A stretch of 12,704 nt of DNA, from the NCBI GenBank assembly GCA_946803715.1, contig CAMPET010000095.1:209039-221742 (forward strand). The letters run 5' to 3'. This DNA comes from Beroe ovata (Eukaryota > Ctenophora > Nuda > Beroida > Beroidae). Below the pieces are notes generated by a model. The model did not search any database. It was given only the letters and a program-made list of their open reading frames with translations, and had not been told where the DNA came from. The translations under genes and the position numbers were made by a program. Shown here in pieces: positions 1-7,228 of this stretch (positions are counted from its first letter, which is position 1; each line of letters starts with the position of its first letter).

Positions 1-82
1 TTGGATCAGAGTATTCCTATTCCCAGGATATTCCTATATCCTGATATCCACGCTGAATCCCCCCCCCCCTAACGATGCTAAC

Positions 83-497
83 CTCCACCATTTTAACGAA
101 TTTCGGTAGGACAGGGTTCTTGTTGACGGCAATACACGGTACTATGGGTAGGAAGTCGGGAACATGGATATTAGCCAGACCAGGATGACCCGCAAACGCA
201 TCAGTTGCTGTTGGGATGAGTGTTTTGTCCTCATTTGGGGGGTCGTCACTGTCCTGTGATGAGAACTCACGACAAACGCTGAAACAAAATCCGGGTTACA
301 GTACCACGCACACTGTTACATTATTGTTAACATCACTGTTAACATTACATACTCGGTAACACACTAGTATTTGATTTATTTGACAGATGTATATTGTATA
401 CTCACGTAACAACTCCAGGATTTGCACGTGCTCTGTGACATGTGAGTTGTAATCCGCGCCTTGAAAACGATCGTAATGTCCGTGATGTTCTATACAT
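83..497 (-). CDS. LONP1: Mitochondrial Lon protease, N-terminal two coding exons (partial)
   Basis: Lon is the ATP-dependent AAA+ serine protease of the mitochondrial matrix, degrading oxidised and misfolded proteins and binding mtDNA. Two coding exons are visible on the minus strand: 497-406 (ATG 497-495; donor GTGAGT at 405-400) and 278-83 (acceptor TTTCAG ending at 279; donor GTTAGC from 82). The phases join (AC|C, Thr) to give 96 whole codons. Residues 1-30 begin MYRTSRTLRSFSRRG and are Arg/Ser-rich with no acidic residue, a textbook mitochondrial presequence. Residues about 71-96 contain FLPIVPCIAVNKNPVLPKF then VKMVE, matching the start of the Lon N-terminal (LAN) domain, where family members read PLIAxxRNPVFPRFIKIIE. 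The frame is open upstream to a TAA near 645 but has no earlier ATG. The AAA+ and protease domains lie beyond the left edge. The last 82 bp, with a C-run at about 58-69, are intron. Identity is confident; the exon 2 donor is less so. Confidence 0.85.
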
Positions 498-760
498 ACT
501 GGAATATTGGCAGAATGAGAGAAATATATCGAGTGAAATATGGCGAGAAAATGAAATGAATTTACTGAGTTCTAAATAAAGTGGAAATAGGTACGACGAG
601 ACGTTTGAAATCCAGTTTGATTGAAAATTTACTGGCGGAATTGAAATTTAGATAAACGAAAGAAAGAAAGAAAAATCTCGGTAAAACCGTTTGTCAAGAA
701 AATTAAGAAATTTGATACCATGATATAAACCAATACATCACTACCTCTGTTTCATTCAAA
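498..760. other. Compact intergenic spacer between zinc-finger gene and LONP1
   Basis: AT-rich spacer between the zinc-finger gene's polyadenylation signal and the LONP1 ATG. It contains a short GAAA microsatellite at about 658-676. On the minus strand a pyrimidine-rich tract ends in TATTCCAG at 499, one base before the LONP1 ATG, and looks like a 3' splice acceptor. No TATA box or CCAAT box was seen. Confidence 0.6.
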
Positions 761-766
761 TTTATT
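761..766 (-). terminator. Polyadenylation signal AATAAA of the zinc-finger gene
   Basis: A canonical AATAAA on the minus strand (TTTATT on plus), 105 nt beyond the TAG stop at 873-871. The distance and orientation suit the 3' end of the zinc-finger mRNA; cleavage would be expected at about 735-750. Confidence 0.7.
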
Positions 767-870
767 ACCAATTACGCAAAACCTTATAATTGTCAAAAGA
801 GCTCAATTAATATAATCTACAAATATCTCATCGACTTGTGAGGTATTTACAAATATGATGGCGGCGGCGT

Positions 871-3173
871 CTAAACATTGACGAATGAAATCTTCTTGAA
901 ATGCTGCTCTCTGTACTTCCTCAAGATTTCCCGACGTTTCTTTTCATGGAGCTTCTTCTGGGCAGCCCGCGGCCCATGGTTATTTTCATAGTGTATCCGC
1001 AGTGCAAGTTCCAAACAGAATGTTTTCAGGCAAATCTCGCACTTGTGGGGCCGATCTACATGTATTTCAGAGTGCTTCTTAAGAGCGTTCGGTTGTTTGA
1101 ATCCTTTACCGCACTTTGGGCATTTGTATGGGCGATCATCAGAATGAACTCTCAAATGCTTCACAAAGTTCATGTTATGCTGCGTTTTATACTGGCACTT
1201 GTCGCAGTTGTACCGATAATTCTGGAAATGGATGGTCTGAATGTGTTCCACCAGTTTGTACGGCACGTTACAGTTAAACGCACACTTTTTGAATCTACAA
1301 TTGAGAACATCGCCCTGAACCGTATGGAATCTCCGTTTGTGCCGTTCCATAACTTCCTTCCTGAAGAACGCCTGGTTACACACGTCACACGGGAATTTCC
1401 TGAGGTTAATGTGTGTCACCACGTGCCTCTTCAAGTTGCTCTTGTCATTGAATCGCTTGTTACAGTACGAGCACACGTGCAACTTTACACCCAGGTGTCG
1501 ACTGATGTGTCGCTTGAGACACTGCTTTGTTTTGAACTCCTTGTTGCACTGTTGGCATGGGAACATGCTCGGTTTATCCAGGGTGAACCGTGTCCCGTCC
1601 ATAGAGGAACTGTCCTGTGGAGGGCGGATGTAGGGCGGAGAGTCGAGTGAGGGACGGGTGCACATCTTCTTCTTCTTATCGCTCTGGAGAGCGGATCGGA
1701 TGTTGTTTTGGGTGAGGAGTCTGTGCAGCTCGGTCAGCAACTTGGAGTTCATTGTAGGGTCCTCCTGGGCCGAGGGCCGGGTCGATGTCTGGGCCCTCTC
1801 GTCTAGGGATATCATGGGAACTGACTGTCTCTTACGGGAGTTTCGTGGTGCTCGTGTCTTCTTGGGAGGGGTAGGAGTTTTGGAGATGTTGCTCGTTATG
1901 GCTCGCTGGAGATCCGAGAGGAATTCGGTCTCGCCCGCTCCCTGATTAACTTCTGGTCTCTCGGGTGCTTTGATGTTCCCTGGAGCGGCTGGATTGTTCA
2001 CTGTAACTGATTTGGTCTTCCTTTTCGTACCCTCTTTCTTCGCGTTGTTTCGCTTCGCTTTCCTCTTCGGTTTGCTTACAGTTATTGGTTCGAGTTCCTC
2101 AATTGTGAGACCTGTTGTCACAGGCGGGCTTTTAACACTGTTTTCAGGCGGGCTGGGAGCAGGTTTCTCTGAGAATAGACGATCTATCATCCTAGTTGTC
2201 ATCTCTGTATCCGATTTCTCTTCTTGCTCTGCACTAACTGTATCATTTGCAACTGAAGTACATGGAACGGTAGCATTTTGGGGCGGGCTTTGATCGGGGG
2301 GTATAACAGATAAATCATTGATTTCATCTCGAATTTCCGTATTCAGCACGTCTAACTGATTGTTCAAACGATCAATCACTGTTTCCAAGTTGTTATTTTG
2401 GGACGGAGGTTTGGGCACATTGAGACCGACACATATTGTAGAATTGTCTGAGGGTAGGGTGGGGCCAGTGTAAGTGTTGGTAATGGTACCAATGTCACTC
2501 GGAGTAGCTTGTTTATCCGGAATTTCAACTGGGCTGATGACCTTCTCGGAGAAGTGCGGATCTTTATCTGTATAGAGCTGTAGACTCTGTGACATACTGC
2601 TGTGCTTAGTCGGACATTCCAAGTCCGATATCTGAACTAACTGAGGAGTGTGGATGTCAACTCGAATACCGCATTGATGTATAGATGCAAAAAATCAAAC
2701 TGATCTCAAAAAGATCAAATCATTACCCATGGATTCAAACATACAAACAATGTTCGTATGTTTGTCGAACAATGTTTGTCAAACATATAATAGCCGAACC
2801 TGTGGGTAGGAATAATGCGGCTGGAGGGAGTTGACGAAAGATGTATGTGGGGTCACAGGGTTTTCGTGAAAGTTGAATCCAGTTATTCCTAGGACATCTC
2901 TACCAACAGCAACCAGATGCATGAGCCAGTGTGACGGCTGTGGCATCTCTTCGTCATTGAGAAAGAGTTTGAAGCTAGCGGAATCATACCCACATGCACC
3001 CAACTGACTGAAATTGTGATAATTTGATTCATTACGTTGGGAAATTAATTCTGCACAAGTATTCATCACATGTTTAGTATTCATCATCAGAACTACCTGG
3101 CAATCAACTTATACAAGATGTTGAAATCAGCTGTCTGATTCTCAAGTTGCTTTCCTTGTTCAACTGTTCTCAT
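871..3173 (-). CDS. Seven-finger C2H2 zinc-finger protein with probable upstream exons
   Basis: The certain part is one long frame ending in TAG at 873-871. It holds seven consecutive C2H2 fingers (about residues 457-650 of the model below), six with C-x2-C spacing and the fourth with C-x4-C, followed by a basic tail. Before them is a disordered region with a lysine/arginine-rich nuclear-localisation-like stretch (about 285-305) and a possible coiled coil (about 180-205). It is likely a nuclear DNA-binding regulator; I do not recognise the orthologue. The first ATG inside this frame is 2595-2593, but the frame stays open to 2694 and has acceptors CTCCTCAG (exon from 2640) and TTAGTTCAG (exon from 2631). 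Two earlier exons join in phase: 3173-3097 (ATG; donor AG|GTAGTT) and 3007-2800 (acceptor AATTTCAG; weak donor CAG|GTTCGG), giving 95 codons then 589, 684 in all. An in-frame TAG sits directly before the 3173 ATG. If the model is wrong, the CDS is 871-2595. Confidence 0.8.
2751..2786. repeat. Short inverted repeats in intron 2 of the zinc-finger gene
   Basis: Two small inverted repeats lie side by side: TGTTCG (2751-2756) with CGAACA (2766-2771), and ATGTTTG (2772-2778) with CAAACAT (2780-2786) around one base. The motif ACAATGTT recurs across the stretch. No function is evident. Confidence 0.5.
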
Positions 3174-3422
3174 CTAACCTAAAATGTAACTCCATTACAG
3201 TAAGTTAGCATTTGGGACAGGATATGATAAATGAAAAGGTCAAACTCAACTTCTATTGAAATATTAATAGATGAGCTAAAAAATATTTCATACCTTGCAA
3301 TGCACCCACACGGAACATGCACATGTACGGAGTGTGCATTAATTTAGAGAAACTATGTCACATGAGTATTCCAATGAAATGAAATTTACAATATATAAAC
3401 AAATTAAAATGATATAAGCCGC

Positions 3423-5234
3423 TTATTTTGCCTTTTTAGCTTTAATTTGTTCAACAAGATCTTTGTACCGTCTCATACATTCCTTCTTTGTTCTGGTCCC
3501 CACGAGAGTCGCAATTTTGTCCCATCTCTCAGGTCCAACAGACTGAGGGAATTTCTTTAAGCCCTCCTCAAGTAACTTCTGTTCGTCCCCAGTCCACGGT
3601 GTTTTCTTTTTCTTGGCTTCTGGTAGAGGATCTTTTAACGCGGAATTCAGTGTATCCCTAGAACTCAATCCGCCAGTTGCTGTAACCTCATCAATGCGTT
3701 GCTTCTGTGATTTCTCAAAATTCTCGTATGCTTGCTCATTCACCTTGGTCTTCAAGTCATCGCCCTCTCTGGATTGAAGTTTCTTGACTTTCTCAATGAT
3801 GTCCTTGTTCACATATGAATGGCAGACAGTGCTGTGTTGATTAAGGTAGTCAGCAATGGTATTCCATCTGTTGACAGTACCTGGTGGGTATATCTTGACA
3901 GCCTTGACTAACAGGGCTATGTCTGGTGGAGAGAACTTCTCAGTCGAATTAATTTCCTGATCTTTATGCATGTCTTGACTCTGCTTTGCCTTGATTAGAG
4001 ATTCCTTTTTCTTGTTCTCCTGATCTTCTAGGTGAGCTTTCATATAGTTCTGATACATAACATGGAATTTCTTCTCATCTTGACTGACAGTGTTTAAATC
4101 CTTCATCTTTTCAAGTGATAAACCGGCCAGGAGAAGGTCAAGGTTTTCCATTGCATTCACAACATTGTCATTATCAGAACAAAAATACTTGTATTTCTTG
4201 ACATGCTCCCTCACCATTTTTCTTTCTGCTTTGAGAACCTTGTTCATTTTTTGTCGCTCCTTTTTCTCAGCCTCTGCTTTCTCTCTCTCCTCCTGCAATC
4301 TCTTTTCCTCTGCTTCTCTTTTAATACGCTCCTCTTCTTCTTTTTGTAATAAGAGAGCTTCTTGTTCTTGTCTGTATGCTTCCTGCTTAGCAAGTTTAGC
4401 TTCCTGCTTCCTCTTTTTCCTATCTTCATTGAAAGCTTTTATTCTTGGGTCACATGCATAAGCATTGTCTACAAGAGAGCGGATTCTGGAAACTTCTTCT
4501 TTCTTCCTCCTAACCCTCTCTTGTTTGTTGATTTTGTCATAGTAACGCCTTTCATCTTTGTTCTCTGCTTTGTCACGCTCTTCTTCATCAAGATATGAAT
4601 ATTCCCTCCAACTCTTGAAGTCATACCAAAAATTATAGAAATCATTCACTGAGTCAATAGAATCAGATTCAGATCCCAACTCAGGGACATTCCTCAACAT
4701 TGACCACTGTGAATTTCGAGAGAAAATTGGACCAAATACTTTGTAGAAGTTCTGTTTATTATGCTCTGTGACATTTGGAACATCATCATCAAATAAAGGG
4801 TCAACACTGTCATATGCTCTTTTACCTTCTAAAGTATACAACTGTTCATATGATCTTTGAATACAAGTGAAGGCTTCCTCATTGACCTTGGTACTTCCTT
4901 GGCTTTTATCAGGGTGACATTTCAAAACCATAAACTTGTAAGCCTTTTTGACATCCTTAGTTGAAGCTTTTACCCTCAAATGAGGTATACCCAGAACACG
5001 ATAGTGATCTTGATCTTTCCAATCTTTGGATTCAAGACTTTTGATGTATTTAATATCAATCTTAATATCACTTTCAGAAAGTTCTTCTTTTTCATCTTCT
5101 GATTCATCATTTTCAAGATTCTTCAATAGGTTATGTCTCAAACACTGGTATTGGAAGAAGGATTCACCATAAGGATAGACTTGAGCAAAAGATGGGGTCA
5201 AGGTGTTTTCAAAAATTTCAACTGAAAATGTCAT
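3423..5234 (-). CDS. DNAJC2: DNAJC2 / zuotin-like ribosome-associated J-protein
   Basis: DNAJC2 (MPP11, zuotin) is the J-domain partner in the ribosome-associated complex that stimulates Hsp70 on nascent chains; animal versions also have SANT domains tied to chromatin binding. The 603-residue frame shows the family order. The J domain is at about 76-146, with HPD at 107-109. The zuotin homology region is at about 160-265, including FYNFWYDFKSWREYSYLDEE and LVDNAYACDPRIKAF. A highly charged Lys/Glu helix covers about 265-345 and a helical segment about 345-430. SANT1 is at about 433-487 and SANT2 at about 546-596 (TPWTGDEQKLLEEGL, then RTKKECMRRYKDL). Human DNAJC2 is 621 residues, so this is full length. 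The ATG at 5234-5232 is fixed by an in-frame TAG nine bases upstream. Two oddities: no intron in 1.8 kb, and SANT1 begins KFSPPD where human has NWSEDD, so its first tryptophan is Phe. An acceptor-like TTCCAG ends 12 nt before the ATG. No canonical AATAAA was seen downstream. Confidence 0.96.
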   Translation of the reverse strand: MTFSVEIFENTLTPSFAQVYPYGESFFQYQCLRHNLLKNLENDESEDEKEELSESDIKIDIKYIKSLESKDWKDQDHYRVLGIPHLRVKASTKDVKKAYKFMVLKCHPDKSQGSTKVNEEAFTCIQRSYEQLYTLEGKRAYDSVDPLFDDDVPNVTEHNKQNFYKVFGPIFSRNSQWSMLRNVPELGSESDSIDSVNDFYNFWYDFKSWREYSYLDEEERDKAENKDERRYYDKINKQERVRRKKEEVSRIRSLVDNAYACDPRIKAFNEDRKKRKQEAKLAKQEAYRQEQEALLLQKEEEERIKREAEEKRLQEEREKAEAEKKERQKMNKVLKAERKMVREHVKKYKYFCSDNDNVVNAMENLDLLLAGLSLEKMKDLNTVSQDEKKFHVMYQNYMKAHLEDQENKKKESLIKAKQSQDMHKDQEINSTEKFSPPDIALLVKAVKIYPPGTVNRWNTIADYLNQHSTVCHSYVNKDIIEKVKKLQSREGDDLKTKVNEQAYENFEKSQKQRIDEVTATGGLSSRDTLNSALKDPLPEAKKKKTPWTGDEQKLLEEGLKKFPQSVGPERWDKIATLVGTRTKKECMRRYKDLVEQIKAKKAK

Positions 5235-5944
5235 GGTCTCCTAATCCTGGAATGATAGTGTTTTAGAACTGAACATTTAAATTCTGACTAATTCAAATGT
5301 TAATCAACAAATTATGGACAAAAATTCAGAACAATTAAAGCCTTAGATATAAATTTGGTAGACACTATAGGAATCCTTCTCTTAGATAGAATATAGAATA
5401 GAACAGAATGAATAATGGTAGTCAACCAACACTATTATATAGATGTTATAAAAATCATTAGCCCAGAAAAAACGCCACCTTAATCCCTTATGGTGCCCAG
5501 TAACTGAAAGTACTCCAAACTATAAAAATTTATGATGAATGCCTCTTTTCCTTGACAATAGGCATGCATTTTCATCCATTTATATCATAGAAAGAACTGG
5601 AAGCTGGCCATATTCTAATTTAAATAACTGAAGCCTGGTATGCTTGTACACGCATGTTCCGTACTGTTCTATCTATGTTATGGGAGGTTGAAAGAATTTA
5701 ATAACTTATACGAATATTCCCCGCTGCTCTATCTACAACACCCTGGCATAGTGGCATGGCTCCAAAAAATCGCATGTTTTAAGTTCATGATAAGATACAA
5801 ACAATATTAATTCAAAAAAGAAGGTTTATCCAATATTTTTTCGCGGCAATATATAACTCATAAATTTGTCAAATTTCATTCATGAAGCTCTTTTGTTATT
5901 GTGCGCGCGCTACAATTGCATTAGAGGCAAAAATGTTTCGTTTC
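5235..5944. other. AT-rich intergenic region upstream of DNAJC2
   Basis: About 700 bp with no convincing reading frame. It should contain the DNAJC2 promoter, but no CCAAT or TATA element in the right place was recognised. A diverged short repeat is visible: GTTCCGTACTGTTCTATCTA near 5656 and ATTCCCCGCTGCTCTATCTA near 5715. The stretch around 5375-5420 is AGAATAG-like low-complexity sequence. Confidence 0.5.
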
Positions 5945-6550
5945 GTTGCCGGATGTTATCTATTCATCGAAGGCGCGCGCCGCGCGCAAGAAACAGTGGA
6001 CAGATAACATCCGGCAATCGTTTCGGTCGCGCCGTCGCGGCTTGTCAGATGCTACCTGACTAGGACTTGTTTCTTGCGCGCACCGCGCGCAAGAAACAGG
6101 TAACATCTGACAAGCCGTTGCCTGGCGATGCTAGGCCCAGCTGACGCGAGCCGCGAAGCGGCGAGCGACAGCTCTCTCTGTCTGAGAATGATTTGCGACA
6201 GCTCTCTCTGTCTGAGAATGATTTGCGGCGCGCGCGCAATGAAATTCTCGACAGGGGCTATCATCGACAGCCAAACAAGCCGCGGCGCCGCGTCACAGTT
6301 GGCTGTCGATGATAGCCCTGTCGAGAATTTCATTGCGTGCGCGCCGCAAATTATTCTCTGCGCGCCGCGCTGGCTCGCGTCAGCTGGGCCTAGCATCGCA
6401 AGGCAACGTCATGGCTTTTGATTACAATAGAAGCACGCGCAAGAAACATAACAGTTCTTTCTGAAAATAATTTGTGCGCGCGATGCACATGTAAGTGAAC
6501 AATAGCAATTGTCGATTGATGGATCGATGATAGACACTGTCGAGAATTTC
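5945..6550. mobile_element. GC-rich cluster of nested inverted repeats (foldback / MITE-like)
   Basis: This block is much richer in G+C and CpG than its surroundings and consists of consecutive hairpins. Hairpin 1: 5946-5961 pairs exactly with 6002-6017. Hairpin 2: 6038-6058 pairs with 6097-6117 (20 of 21), with an inner stem 6068-6080 / 6086-6098. Hairpin 3: outer arms 6117-6152 / 6372-6407 (35 of 36) and inner arms 6222-6274 / 6299-6350 (one mismatch, one extra base). The module CGCGCAAGAAACA recurs at 5983, 6086 and 6436 and inverted at 6068. A diverged copy of the right inner arm lies at 6524-6550. No transposase was found and no target-site duplication could be fixed, so a non-autonomous foldback element, or several nested ones, is an inference. 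Small reading frames here are by-products of the symmetry. Confidence 0.6.
6165..6224. repeat. 30-bp tandem duplication inside the left hairpin arm
   Basis: Two identical 30-bp units, 6165-6194 and 6195-6224, each containing GCTCTCTCTGTCTGAGAATG. The right arm has only part of one diverged unit (AAATTATTCTCT, 6348-6359), so the duplication is confined to the left arm and accounts for much of its extra length. Confidence 0.9.
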
Positions 6551-7190
6551 GTTTTGCGCGGGCATCAGATTTCTGGCATCGCCGGACAAAATAACAATTA
6601 CTGCATGAGTGATTAAAAAACAACACATTTTGAAATCTCGATATCTATTTATTTGTTGAATGTTGTGTTGCATTTTCATTTGATATTTGAAGAGAATATG
6701 TCTGATCTTGTTAGAGTGACGTCCTGTGTCTTGACACTACTGATTCATTGATCATTTCTGCAATCAATATGAGACTTATGTTTGAAACTGTCTCTAAGAT
6801 GAGAAGTGATCCTATTTATATCCTTCACTCCAAGATAAATGTCACACACACACCCACACACGTCACACAAGCATACACACACATGGTGTACCCTGCTGTG
6901 CAACAGATTCTGGGTTCAAGCCCCGGTCAATCCCATGCTTTTCTGAGTTTCTACCCTGTTCAGTACTTGGTCATGATCTTATTAAATTGAATGTCTGTAA
7001 GAGTGTGAGTTTAATTTGAGTCACAACTATCTCGGATCTCCCAATTTTCTTACTGTAAAATGTGGAAGTCATCTTTGTTTGTATATTCACTTTATCTTGT
7101 TGACTACACTCTGGTTTAAATAGACTGAAAACAGCCAAATGTTTTTCTGGATCAAAAACTCCTATCTCCTATGTACACTGTAGTCTGCAT
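6551..7190. other. Intergenic region upstream of the PDZ gene
   Basis: AT-rich sequence with no convincing coding frame. It contains an imperfect CA-rich microsatellite at about 6843-6892 and the tRNA T-arm-like sequence at 6910-6926. The rest shows no feature I can support; regulatory sequence for the plus-strand PDZ gene is presumably here. Confidence 0.5.
6910..6926 (+). repeat. tRNA T-arm / Pol III B-box-like sequence, possible SINE remnant
   Basis: CTGGG-TTCAAGC-CCCGG folds as a 5-bp stem with a 7-nt TTCAAGC loop, the layout of a tRNA T-arm, and GGGTTCAAGCC fits the B-box. A TTTT run follows at about 6938. No D-arm, anticodon arm or A-box is recognisable upstream, where CA repeats occur, so this is not an intact tRNA. 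A decayed tRNA-derived SINE head is possible; chance similarity is not excluded. Confidence 0.35.
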
Positions 7191-7194
7191 ATGC

Positions 7195-7200
7195 TATAAA
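7195..7200 (+). promoter_or_regulatory. Possible TATA box of the PDZ gene
   Basis: TATAAA lies 28 bp upstream of the ATG at 7229. A start site 25-30 bp downstream would leave almost no 5'UTR, so either the leader is tiny, or the real promoter lies further upstream and the AG at 7217-7218 is a splice acceptor. Confidence 0.25.
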
Positions 7201-7228
7201 TTTCAATAAGATTTTTAGGATGTAAAGC

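Noticed and set aside
901-1650. 249-codon plus-strand frame opposite the zinc fingers
   Set aside because: It is antisense to a clear C2H2 array; its translation shows no domain and its openness follows from the codon pattern of the real strand.
2779-3087. A 102-codon stand-alone minus-strand protein starting at 3087
   Set aside because: The part upstream of 3008 is AT-rich and intron-like, with an acceptor AATTTCAG at its end. The frame is better explained as exon 2 of the zinc-finger gene.
6052-6421. Overlapping 97-114 codon frames on both strands
   Set aside because: They lie inside the inverted-repeat cluster and partly mirror each other; the symmetry and GC richness explain the lack of stops.
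6910-6926. Functional tRNA gene
   Set aside because: Only the T-arm can be drawn; no acceptor pairing, anticodon arm or D-arm exists in the expected upstream interval.
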